The position numbers and the translations under genes were made by a program. A DNA stretch of 64,000 nucleotides from Crossiella sp. S99.2. Lineage in GTDB: Bacteria > Actinomycetota > Actinomycetes > Mycobacteriales > Pseudonocardiaceae. Positions 8,272 through 16,993 of the stretch are shown here, in pieces. The stretch spans positions 216,415-280,414 of the forward strand of contig NZ_JALMDK010000013.1 in the NCBI RefSeq assembly GCF_023094165.1, written 5' to 3'. How positions within the stretch are numbered: the first letter of the stretch is position 1; every line of letters starts with the position of its first letter. The notes below the pieces were generated by a model that was not told where the DNA came from, did not search any database, and saw only the letters and a program-made list of their open reading frames with translations.

Positions 8272-9705
8272 ATGTTCTCCGGCGACCTCGCGGTGCACCT
8301 GACCGGCTCCGAGTGACAGGTGGACGAACTGGCCGCGTTCACTTGGCAGCGGCACCCTGACCGAGCGGCACGAGCTGGCTGACCACTGACGAACCGAGCT
8401 GGTCGGGACGATCAGCATTTGCTGCGGGCAGAATCGAGGCTGCACCGTGGAATCACGGTATTCCGCAGTCCAATGTGGACGCTCATACGGAGCTATACTT
8501 CGAACACCATGTGAAGTTGCTAATACCCGACGACCAGTTCGGCACGATCTGGGCGCTGGGCGAGGTGATCAACGAGCACGACGCCCGCCTCATGCACGCC
8601 GAGGGCGAGGAGCGCTTCGTCACCCTGCGCCGCTACGGGGTTGGCCGCCCGGCTGGACGCGCTGCTGACCGCGTTGCGCGACAACGGGCACACCGTGCTG
8701 GAGGTCGAGGAAGAGTACGTCGTGCACGACGACGCGATCGAGATCGACAAGGGCTGGCTGGGGCACGACCCGGCCGCGGACCTGTTCGACACGCGGGAAC
8801 ATCGGCTGCGTACCGCGCCCGCTGGCGTCGAGGGATTTCCCGCCACCTATCAGCCCCTAGCAGTGCGGCCGGGTCAGGACATCCGGCAGCGGGCCGCGTT
8901 CGATCCGTCGGTCAAGCAGTTCGAGAACGCCTACCGGCCAGGCGAACCGGTGTTCGGCGACCCGGCGGTGGGTGCGCGCTGGCTGGCTGCCCGGCAGGCG
9001 GCCATGGCGCACGTGCTCGCCGTGGTCGCAGCCTCGCCGTGGGCGGAGAATCTGGTGCTGCGCGGCAGCGTCGTGTTGCGGGCCTGGCTCGGCGCGGCCG
9101 CCCGTGAACCCGGCGACCTGGATTTCGTGGTCGTCCCGGCAGGTCTTGCCTTCGACGGTCCCTACACCAAGTCCATGTTGGACGGTCTGATCGCCGCCCT
9201 GGCCAGCGACCCCGGACCCGGCCTGCGTGCGGATCAGGTGCGCTCCGAACACATCTGGACCTACGAGCGGGTGCCCGGTCGCCGGCTGGTGGTCCCGTTC
9301 GACGTCGACGGCCTGCCGCAGGGCGCGATCCAGCTCGACCTGGTCTTCAACGAGCCGCTGCCCGAACCCCCGGTCACGGTGGCGATCCCGCCGCTGGGCA
9401 CGCCGATGCGCACCGCCTCCGCCAGCCTGTCCCTGGCCTGGAAGGTGCAGTGGCTGATGACCGATCGCTACCCGCAGGGCAAGGACCTCTACGACGCGGT
9501 GCTGCTCGCCGAGCACACCACCGTGCCCCTGGACCTGGTCCGCACACTGCTGCGCCCGGAACTGGGCCGCGAAGCCGAGGACTTCACCCCGGACTCGGTG
9601 CTCGACCTGGAGGTGGACTGGGCCAACTTCCGCGACGAACAGCCCGGTGTCGAAGGCGAGGCCCGGTCCTGGCTGGACCGGCTCGCCACGGCACTGGCCC
9701 GCTGA
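8272..9705 (+). pseudogene. Decayed AbiEii/nucleotidyltransferase-like gene
   Basis: Pieces of one protein can be read in three frames. 8272-8345: MFSGDLAVHLTGSE, stop, QVDELAAF. Then ~8347-8390: SGTLTERHELADH, stop. 8430-8640: RIEAAPWNHGIPQSNVDAHT through EERFVTLRRYG. 8641-9705: LAARLDALLTAL to the end. The last junction is a +1 shift at a GGGG run (~8637-8640). The C-terminal part has the nucleotidyltransferase core LVLRGSVVLRAW..GDLDFVVV (LKGG-type helix plus DxD-like residues) and the WKVQWL..DLYDAVLL helices of AbiEii/AbiGii-type toxins. The N-terminal EHHVKLL module belongs to an actinobacterial family I recall being fused to it. Several separate lesions argue for real decay; the G-run shift alone could be a sequencing error. 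Confidence 0.7.
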
Positions 9706-9707
9706 TC

Positions 9708-11645
9708 TCACACTCCGACCGCACCCCGCTCTCCACCGAGCACACCAGCCATGGCCAGGATCGACACCAGCGGCTGCAACACCCGCGACGGCGCGAACCC
9801 GCGTGGGAACACGGGTTCCGCCGGCGCGGCCTCGGTGCCGGTGGCCGAGACGAAGTGCAGGGTGCAGCGGTCGAACACGCCGAACGGGGCCAGTGCGCCG
9901 AATTCCTGGCGCTGGTGCAGGAACGCGTACACGTCCCGGCTTTCCCGCCAGATCAGTTCCGGGTCCACTGTGGTGTGCCGCTGGTTCTCCTCCCGCAGCC
10001 AGTGGCTCACCGGCGGCTGGTAACGCAGCCGATCTGCTTTTGTCGCCACGATCGCGGCGGGCAACCGTTCCAGCTCGGGCACGGCCTGGAACCGGGCCAG
10101 GGACATCTCCAGCGCCTGATTCCCGCCGCGCTCCGGCGTCGGCTCCAGGCCGTGCACGAACAGCACCGCGTCGACGCCGATCAGGAACCGGGCGGATTCG
10201 TTGTCCCCCACCGCTTCCAGGTCCTCCCCCGCCACGTCGAAGAGCACCAGCGGCCGGGTCCGGTACGGCCCGCGGATCAGCAGGATCTCGGCCGGGCCGG
10301 TGACCTGCTTGGGGGTGCGGGGCAGCCGGGCGCCGCGACCGGCCGGTTCCAGCACGGCGGTGCGGTACTCATCGTGCCGGTGCAGGTCCAGCGGCACCAC
10401 GGTCAGCCCGTACGGGGCGAGGCCGTCCTGCTCCACCAGTTCACGGACCAGTGCGGCCAGCAGGTGGGTCTTGCCCGCGGTCGGCCTGCCGATCATGGCC
10501 ACCACCAACGGCGGCTCGTGCGTGAAGTAGGTGGCGGGCAGGTAGTGCTCGTCGGTGTCACCGGAGGGGTTGGGGCAGCGGCGATAGGTGTTGACCAGGT
10601 TCATCTCGCCCTTCACCGGATCCCGGCCGTGCACCGTCAGCTCGTGGTAGGCGCCGTCCGGATCGCGCCGCCACAACCCGTTCTCCGGCGGTGGATAGCG
10701 GTCCAGGCACACCGGACAGCGCACCAGCGGTGGCAGTTCGTCGTCGGTGGTCCGGATCCGGCGCCACATTTCCCTGAGCCGGGGCCAGATCTGTCCGTCC
10801 TGGTCCGGTTCCGCCGTGGCGCGCTCGCGTTTGCGGCGCAGCGCCAGGTCGAAGGCGTGCTGACCGGGTGCCAGCCGCGCGCCGAGGTCGATCACCTTGG
10901 GCCGCACCGATTCCCGGAGTCGGTTCAGTAGCTCGGCCGGGCCGGGGCGGGCGGTGGGCGGGTCGGTGAACACGCCGTCGAGCAGCACCCGCAACGCGCC
11001 GCCGTTGGCGTGCAGATCCGGTGCGGACCGGCCGAGGTGGCCGGGGTAGGCGGCGCGCCAGATGACCAGTCCGGCATCCCAGATGTCCGCCCGGATGTCG
11101 CCGGGTGCGGCGCGGTGGAAGTCGAGCAGCTGAACCGACCGGGTGGTCGGGTCCCAGCGCAGCGCGTCCAGGTCCACGCCGCCATGGGTGAGTCCGGCCA
11201 CCTCGGCCAGGTGCAGGGCCCGCAGCAGACCGGCCTGGAACCGGTGCCGGTCCTGGGCGGACAACCGCGGCAGCGCTGCCGCCGCGGGCACTCCCCTGGC
11301 GGGCTCCAGCAGCACGAACGGATCTTCGCTGTCCACGTCGTAGTACCGCAGTCGCGGCAGTTCCGGGGGATACGCCTCGGCCGGGAAGAGCTGGGCGAAG
11401 CGGTGGGTGGCCCGGATCTCCCGGTCCAGCGCCGCCAACGGGCCAGGCGTGCCCGCCGGATCACGCGGAACCTGCTTGTGCAGCAACGTGATCCCGTTGA
11501 CCGCGACCAGCCGGGACGGCAACGGACCGTGCTCCGCGTCCGCGAGTGGCCGGGCGGGCGACTGACCATTCGCCACCTCCGCGAGCGGGCGCAGGGTGAG
11601 TGTGTGCACGGTGCCGTCCACGGCCCGGCAGCGAACCTGGTTCAT
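9708..11645 (-). CDS. Pseudokinase-zinc ribbon-GTPase fusion protein
   Basis: 645 aa, ATG 11645 overlapping the upstream stop (11642-11645). Residues ~45-250 follow a protein-kinase plan with broken catalysis: LLHKQV (Lys 57), hinge FVLLE, THGGVDLDAL instead of HRDxKxxN, LLDFHRA instead of DFG, and DIWDAG. Cys pairs CPVC (310-313) and C357 suggest a small metal-binding knot. The C-terminal half is a P-loop GTPase: Walker A GRPTAGKT (386-393), G3 FDVAGED (469-475), G4 TKAD (535-538) and G5-like SATG (600-603). It resembles the GTPases of bacterial NTP-dependent conflict systems, but I cannot name a subfamily. It is the last gene of the six-gene operon and is probably cytoplasmic. Confidence 0.8.
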   Translation of the reverse strand: MNQVRCRAVDGTVHTLTLRPLAEVANGQSPARPLADAEHGPLPSRLVAVNGITLLHKQVPRDPAGTPGPLAALDREIRATHRFAQLFPAEAYPPELPRLRYYDVDSEDPFVLLEPARGVPAAAALPRLSAQDRHRFQAGLLRALHLAEVAGLTHGGVDLDALRWDPTTRSVQLLDFHRAAPGDIRADIWDAGLVIWRAAYPGHLGRSAPDLHANGGALRVLLDGVFTDPPTARPGPAELLNRLRESVRPKVIDLGARLAPGQHAFDLALRRKRERATAEPDQDGQIWPRLREMWRRIRTTDDELPPLVRCPVCLDRYPPPENGLWRRDPDGAYHELTVHGRDPVKGEMNLVNTYRRCPNPSGDTDEHYLPATYFTHEPPLVVAMIGRPTAGKTHLLAALVRELVEQDGLAPYGLTVVPLDLHRHDEYRTAVLEPAGRGARLPRTPKQVTGPAEILLIRGPYRTRPLVLFDVAGEDLEAVGDNESARFLIGVDAVLFVHGLEPTPERGGNQALEMSLARFQAVPELERLPAAIVATKADRLRYQPPVSHWLREENQRHTTVDPELIWRESRDVYAFLHQRQEFGALAPFGVFDRCTLHFVSATGTEAAPAEPVFPRGFAPSRVLQPLVSILAMAGVLGGERGAVGV

Positions 11646-13822
11646 TCGAACACCCCTTGCCGCAGCGGGACGAAGCGCATCGACCCGGCCAGTTCCGAGT
11701 CGCCGGTCCAGGCCACCTCGCGGCCCGGTCCGCCGCTCTCCCTGGTCAGTTCGCGCACCGCGGTGGAGGCGAACCGCACCAGCTCGGCGCCCGCGGCCAG
11801 CGCGCTGACCACGCCGAGGTGCCGGTGGTGGCAGAGCTGGGTCATCTCGTCCCCCGCGGTGCGGGACAGCGCCTCGGTGACCCGGGAGGCCGCCCACAGT
11901 TTGGTGGCCAGGGTGTCCCGGTGCGCGCGGTCGCCGTTGAAGGCGAACGGCGGCGCGGGCAGCAAACCGTGCCGCCGCACGTGCTCGTGGTAGCTCGCCA
12001 GCAGCCGATCGCAGGACCTGGTGTACTCGGCCGGGTCGACCGGCCGGCCCGCCTCGATCCCGGCCCAGCACGGGCGCAGCGCGGCCAGGGTCAGGTCCAC
12101 CAGGTCGGTCAGCACCACCTCGCGCACCTCCTCGTAGACGTCCCGGTCCGGCGGCGGCTCCGGCTCACCGTCGGTGGCCGGGGCGATCTCCTTGCCTGGC
12201 AACGGGGTGAACAGGTCCTCGGTGCGGGCGGCGAGCGCGGCCTGGATGGCGGTCAGGCCCAGCACGGCCTGTCCGAGCCCGTCGGCGAACAGCGCCCGCC
12301 GGGCCGAGGGCCGCCAGTCCGCCCGCGCCACCCGGTGCACCAGCCGGTCGATCTGCTCGACCTGCTCGGACAGCTCGGCCAGGTCCACCTCGATCCGCCA
12401 CCGCCGGGCACTGATCCACCAGCTCGTGGCCACCACCACAAGCAGCAGCAGCCAGGCGAGCACGGTCGGCCCGGCCGCCCAGGGCAGCGGTGGCGGACTC
12501 AGATAGGCCACCACCGCCCAGCCGGCCAGCGCCGGTCCGCCCCAGCACCAGGAGGCGGGCAGCAGGGCACGCCGGAGGCCCAGTTCGCCGGTGGCGGTGG
12601 GTTGCCGAGCGTGCAGCAGCAGTCCGCTGCCGAACCAGGCGATCGCCAGCAGCGGGGTGAACAGCCAGGGCAGCACGCCGAGCGCGGACAGCACCCCGGT
12701 CAGCGCGGACAGCAGCGCCGCGCCCAGTGGGGTCGGCCGGAGGTCGAACTCGGGCAGCTGCTGCCGTGGGGCGAGTGCGGCCAGGGTGTCCAGTGCCGCT
12801 AGACAGCCCTGCGGTTCGCGGTCGATCTTGACCGCGTTGAGGTCGGGCAGCAGCCTGCCGATCGAGCGGTACCGCCGCAGCCAGATTTCCACCAGCTCGC
12901 GCACCTCGTCCCTGGCCTGCCTGCGGCTGCCCTGTTCCGGGCCACGCAACCCGCGTTCGGCCCCGGCCAGATCGCCGGTCTGCTGCCCCAGCAGGCGGTC
13001 GTTGACGTGGCTGAGCTGGCGTTGTGCCTCCCGGTGGTAGGCGTCCGTGCTGGTGAATGCCTGGCGCACCGCCGCCCCCACCGCCGATCCCGGCCGCTGC
13101 GCCGCCAGTGCGGCCAGCGGGTGGTCCAGGCGGTGGAGTTCGAGTGCGGCGTCCCCGACCGCTCGGTTGGCTGCGGTGCGAGCCCGGTCCAGTGGGCCAC
13201 CGGCCACCAGGACGGGCTCGGTCTCCTCGGCCTCGGTGAACCGGCCGATCGCCGCCCGGAACTCGGCCCTGGGTGGTTCCGGCGCGCTCACCCCACCGGC
13301 GTCCGGGTCGGTGAACAGGCTGATCGCCTCCTCCTGGACCCGGCGCCGCTCGGCCTCGTGCAGGCTGGTCCGCTCCAGCGCGAGTCCGACGCTGGCGGTG
13401 CTGTACGGCAGCGTGCTCACCGTGTGCACCACCGCGTCGAACACCACCGGCTCGGACAGCGCGGCGATCAGCTGGTCCAAATTGGACGGTGCGCTCGGCC
13501 GCACCCCGCGCACCAGGTGATCGGCGGGCCGCCAGTGCACCCCGTGCTCGTCGCTGACCCATAGCGTGGCCGCCCGGTCCACCGGGCCGAGCGCGGGCGC
13601 CGGCCGGATCCGCACCTCGTCCCTGGCCGCGCTGTCCCCGACGGCCAGGCAGATCACCCCGGACACCAGCGGACTGCCCAGCAGCTCCTGGTACAGCTCA
13701 TCGTGCTCGGCCGCGGTGCCTGCCCCGTCGATGACCAGCACCGATCCCTCGATCCGGTCCACTTCGACCGCGCCGGCCCGCAGATCCAGCACGACTACCG
13801 ACCGTTCGGTTGGCGCGCTCAC
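11642..13822 (-). CDS. Polytopic membrane protein with large cytoplasmic parts, unknown function
   Basis: 726 aa, GTG 13822 overlapping the stop of the tubulin-like gene by four bases (GTGA). I do not recognise a family. Residues 1-~110 look like a small alpha/beta domain (SVVVLDLRAGAVEVDRIEGS). About 250 charged helical residues follow, and then two hydrophobic blocks near the middle (LGAALLSALTGVLSALGVLP and WAVVAYLSPPPLPWAAG regions) give four to five membrane helices. The C-terminal ~270 residues are helical and soluble. Strict coupling to genes on both sides suggests it is a stoichiometric partner, perhaps the membrane dock for the tubulin-like protein or the GTPase (inference). Confidence 0.75.
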   Translation of the reverse strand: MSAPTERSVVVLDLRAGAVEVDRIEGSVLVIDGAGTAAEHDELYQELLGSPLVSGVICLAVGDSAARDEVRIRPAPALGPVDRAATLWVSDEHGVHWRPADHLVRGVRPSAPSNLDQLIAALSEPVVFDAVVHTVSTLPYSTASVGLALERTSLHEAERRRVQEEAISLFTDPDAGGVSAPEPPRAEFRAAIGRFTEAEETEPVLVAGGPLDRARTAANRAVGDAALELHRLDHPLAALAAQRPGSAVGAAVRQAFTSTDAYHREAQRQLSHVNDRLLGQQTGDLAGAERGLRGPEQGSRRQARDEVRELVEIWLRRYRSIGRLLPDLNAVKIDREPQGCLAALDTLAALAPRQQLPEFDLRPTPLGAALLSALTGVLSALGVLPWLFTPLLAIAWFGSGLLLHARQPTATGELGLRRALLPASWCWGGPALAGWAVVAYLSPPPLPWAAGPTVLAWLLLLVVVATSWWISARRWRIEVDLAELSEQVEQIDRLVHRVARADWRPSARRALFADGLGQAVLGLTAIQAALAARTEDLFTPLPGKEIAPATDGEPEPPPDRDVYEEVREVVLTDLVDLTLAALRPCWAGIEAGRPVDPAEYTRSCDRLLASYHEHVRRHGLLPAPPFAFNGDRAHRDTLATKLWAASRVTEALSRTAGDEMTQLCHHRHLGVVSALAAGAELVRFASTAVRELTRESGGPGREVAWTGDSELAGSMRFVPLRQGVFE

Positions 13823-16800
13823 CGGTCCACCGCCGGGGACTGGCAGGCGAAGTACTCGGTCATGCCGCGCAGGTTGGGGAAGGGCGCCTGCACCCCGCGG
13901 AAGGGCAGGTCCAGCGCGGCGGGCAGCGTCTCCTGCCAGAACTCCTCGATCAGGTCGATCTGCCGCGCGGCGTCCAGGCCCGGCCGGGCCCGCAACTCGT
14001 CCACCAGCCGGAGTTCCTTGGCTGGCAACTCGTACAGCAGGCTGAACAGCGGCGCGGGCGGGCCCGGGTTCCGGTCGATGTCCAGCGGCACCGCGGCGAT
14101 CAACTGCTCGGCCAGGCTGCTGCGGGCCCCGCTGCCGTCGCTGAGCGCCCACTCCTCATATGCCTGCAACAGGCTCGCCCAGGAGGACAGCCCGCCGAAC
14201 GGGGTCAGCTCCAGCACCAGCGGCGTGGCCTCGGCCCGGCCGGCCCGCACCCGCACCCTGGTGGGACTGCGGTCCTGCCCCGGCGCCTCGACCTGCACCC
14301 AGCCGTTCCACATCGCGTTGAGGAAGGACTGCAGGATCAGCGCCCGGTCGGCCGGGGTGGACACCGGGTAGCCCTGCTCCGTGCCCAGCCGTTGCCGCCA
14401 GGACAGCCGGTCCCCCGGCCGTTCGTGCCGTTGCGCCGCGCTGCGCAACCGGATCGCCTCGCGCACCTCCGGCACCTGGGTGATGCTCATCGAACTGCGG
14501 AAGAGCACCACCACCAGCGAGTCGGAGTCGTTGGGACGGAACTCCACCGCCTGCTGTTCCACCTGCAGCGTCCGCAGCAGCTCGCGCCCGAGGCATGCCT
14601 CCACCTCCAGATCGGGCGCGCCCGCCGGGTAGGAGATGAGCACCTTCAGCGTGCCCTCGCCGGAGGGGGCGTAGCCGCTGGGCACCATGCCGGCCAGCTG
14701 GTTGCGGAAGTGCGCCACGTCGGCGTCGTCGAGCAGGCTGCTGGGCCTGCCCGCCGCCGCGGTCAGCAGATCCCGCATGGCCGGGATGATCGCCCGCTCA
14801 CCGCCACCGGGCCGCAGGCATTCCGACACCGCGCGCCGGATCCGCTGCCGCACCCGGTGCACGGCCACCTCTGGCCGTTCCCGCCCGGCCCGGTATGCCT
14901 CCCGCCAGCCGTCCGTGCCCAGGATCACCGAGACCAGGTCAGCGGCGGAAGTGTTGGTGGGCAAGCGATCCCGGTAGCGGATGACCAGGTTGGCCTTCAC
15001 CCGCTGATAGAACGCCTGCATCTGGCCGTCGTCGGGCGGCAGCAGGTAGGACACGCCCAGCCGCCGCTCGTACAGCTCGGCCGAGCGCTGGGTGAACTGG
15101 CGTTCCTCGGTGGCGAGGTAGTCGGTCAGTTCCCCGGTCATCGCGGCCACCTGCGCGCAGAAGTCCTGCCAGCGCGGTTCCCAGATCCGCTGACTGCGAG
15201 CCCACGCCTCATGCCATTGCCGCCGCAATCGCCATTGGTACCAGGCGTTCTGCTCCTTGACCACGTTCTGCACGGTGTCATCGCCCCAGCGCGGCCTGCG
15301 CAGCACGGCCCGCCGGTGCAGTGCCTCCGGCTGGGGCGCCTGCAAGCCGAAGTCGTAGCCGGACGGGACCTTGGCGGATTCCATCCGGCTCTTGAGGATC
15401 CGCTCGAAGCCGCCCTTGTCCAGTCCTTCGGTGTAGCCGGGATCGCCCTGCAGCACCCGGCGCAGGTGGAACGGGTCGATCGCGCGCAACAGCTCCTCGG
15501 CCGCCCGTACCGGAGTGAAGTCCCTGGCCAGTCCGCCGATCCGCGGGTCGAGCAGTTTCGCGTTGCGCTCCAACGAGTCCTGCATGCTCCGGATCCGGGT
15601 GTTGAGCGCGCGGAGGATGGCGTCGTAGCCGACCGGGGCGTCCTCCACCTCGGCGAAACCCTCCAGCGGCGCGCAGGCCCGAAAACCGTCCAGCCCGCAG
15701 TCGGTGTCGAATCGCTCGATGTGCGGGCGGTTCTGCACCCCGGGACTGGTCGGGGTGGCCCGCATGTCCCGCACCGCCTCGGCCAGCAGCCGGGAGCCGA
15801 CCAGGTCGGCCAGCTCACCGAGCGGGATGCTCAGTGAGGCGACCGAGGCGGTGGACAGTCCGCACCGCCCGACCCCGCTGTCGGCCAGTGCCGCGCGCGC
15901 GGTGTTGTCGTTGACGAACCGATCGGCGAACGGGACGCCGCCCTCGGAACCGGCGCTGACCAGTGCCATGATCAACGAGACCATGGACCGGATCAGGTCC
16001 GCCCGGCCCACCCCGTTGTCCGGGCGACCGAAGAGGAACGCGGTCTGCACGGTGGCCGGTTGCAGGCCGATCGGATTCGGCTCACCGGGCAACCGGATCG
16101 TGCTCCGCCCACTGGTCTGTCGCCCGTCCCGCAGCGCGTCCTCGACGCCCTGCGCGTTCTGGTCGTCGATCAGCCGGAACAGGTCGACCAGCGCGGAGGC
16201 CGCGTTGAGTACCGCCGGCCTGCCGCCGCCCATACCCTCCGGGAACGCGGACGGCAGCAGCACCAGCGGGTAGATTCTGGGCTGCAAACCGTTCTGCCGC
16301 ACCAGATCGCCGATCAGGTAGAGGTAGTCCAGGAACAGTCCGCAGCCGGTGCCGCCTGCCACCGAGAAGACCACGAACACGTCCAGGGTGTTGTCCAGGG
16401 TCCCGCCGAGTTCCCGCAGCACCGGGCCGGAGGCGCCGATCCGTTGCAGGGCGGTGGTCACCCCGTGCAGCACGGCGTTCGGGCCGCCGCCCTGGCGCAT
16501 CGTCTCGAACAAGGCCGCCCGCGCCACCGTCGGCAGCTGACCGGCGCCGGCGTCCAGTGGCGCGACCCTGGGGTCGGATTCCGGACTGGGCAGCCAGTCG
16601 ATCACCTCCGGCTCGGTGCTGATCCGCAGCGATCGCTGCACCTGCGCGCTGTTGTGATGGTTGGGCGGCACCAGGTTCGCGATGAGGTTGGTGGTGGACT
16701 GGGCCGCGGCGTGGTGCTCGGCGCTGGGCACCACATTGGGCAGCACCTTGCTCAACTCATTCATGTTGAGGTCGATGTAGGCGAACTGCACACAGGACGG

Positions 16801-16959
16801 CAGTTGGTAGGGCCGGTAGTCGTGGCCACGCATCCGGCTGATCAGATCGGTGCCGTCCGGACCGCAGAACTGGGTGCGCAGCACACGTTCCAGTTCCTGC
16901 CCGGTACTCAGGCCGGTGCCGCCGATGCCGACCAGCAGCATTGCTCGATCGAGAGCCAT
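13819..16959 (-). CDS. Tubulin/FtsZ-superfamily-like protein (Tubulin_2 type)
   Basis: 1046 aa, ATG 16959 with GAGGAAACGG upstream. Nucleotide-binding landmarks of the tubulin superfamily are present: an N-terminal glycine loop VGIGGTG (10-16) and the tubulin signature AGGTGCG (201-207), in a Rossmann-like context (VFVVFSV before it). It is far longer than FtsZ (about 400 aa). The ~750-residue remainder is rich in Arg, Trp and helices and is not recognised. The best match I can name is the Tubulin_2/FtsZ-like-1 group, thought to act in membrane remodelling rather than division. It sits between a vWA membrane protein (34-bp gap) and a polytopic membrane protein (4-bp overlap). Polymerisation is unproven. 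Confidence 0.8.
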   Translation of the reverse strand: MALDRAMLLVGIGGTGLSTGQELERVLRTQFCGPDGTDLISRMRGHDYRPYQLPSCVQFAYIDLNMNELSKVLPNVVPSAEHHAAAQSTTNLIANLVPPNHHNSAQVQRSLRISTEPEVIDWLPSPESDPRVAPLDAGAGQLPTVARAALFETMRQGGGPNAVLHGVTTALQRIGASGPVLRELGGTLDNTLDVFVVFSVAGGTGCGLFLDYLYLIGDLVRQNGLQPRIYPLVLLPSAFPEGMGGGRPAVLNAASALVDLFRLIDDQNAQGVEDALRDGRQTSGRSTIRLPGEPNPIGLQPATVQTAFLFGRPDNGVGRADLIRSMVSLIMALVSAGSEGGVPFADRFVNDNTARAALADSGVGRCGLSTASVASLSIPLGELADLVGSRLLAEAVRDMRATPTSPGVQNRPHIERFDTDCGLDGFRACAPLEGFAEVEDAPVGYDAILRALNTRIRSMQDSLERNAKLLDPRIGGLARDFTPVRAAEELLRAIDPFHLRRVLQGDPGYTEGLDKGGFERILKSRMESAKVPSGYDFGLQAPQPEALHRRAVLRRPRWGDDTVQNVVKEQNAWYQWRLRRQWHEAWARSQRIWEPRWQDFCAQVAAMTGELTDYLATEERQFTQRSAELYERRLGVSYLLPPDDGQMQAFYQRVKANLVIRYRDRLPTNTSAADLVSVILGTDGWREAYRAGRERPEVAVHRVRQRIRRAVSECLRPGGGERAIIPAMRDLLTAAAGRPSSLLDDADVAHFRNQLAGMVPSGYAPSGEGTLKVLISYPAGAPDLEVEACLGRELLRTLQVEQQAVEFRPNDSDSLVVVLFRSSMSITQVPEVREAIRLRSAAQRHERPGDRLSWRQRLGTEQGYPVSTPADRALILQSFLNAMWNGWVQVEAPGQDRSPTRVRVRAGRAEATPLVLELTPFGGLSSWASLLQAYEEWALSDGSGARSSLAEQLIAAVPLDIDRNPGPPAPLFSLLYELPAKELRLVDELRARPGLDAARQIDLIEEFWQETLPAALDLPFRGVQAPFPNLRGMTEYFACQSPAVDR

Positions 16960-16993
16960 TCCGTTTCCTCACCTGGGTTTCGCATGACTGGGT

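Noticed and set aside
8447..8668. Short independent plus-strand gene
   Set aside because: Better explained as part of the decayed AbiEii-like gene, whose peptide runs through here in another frame.
13810..15837. 675-codon plus-strand frame and others inside the tubulin-like gene
   Set aside because: Antisense shadows of a gene with recognised motifs and coupled neighbours.
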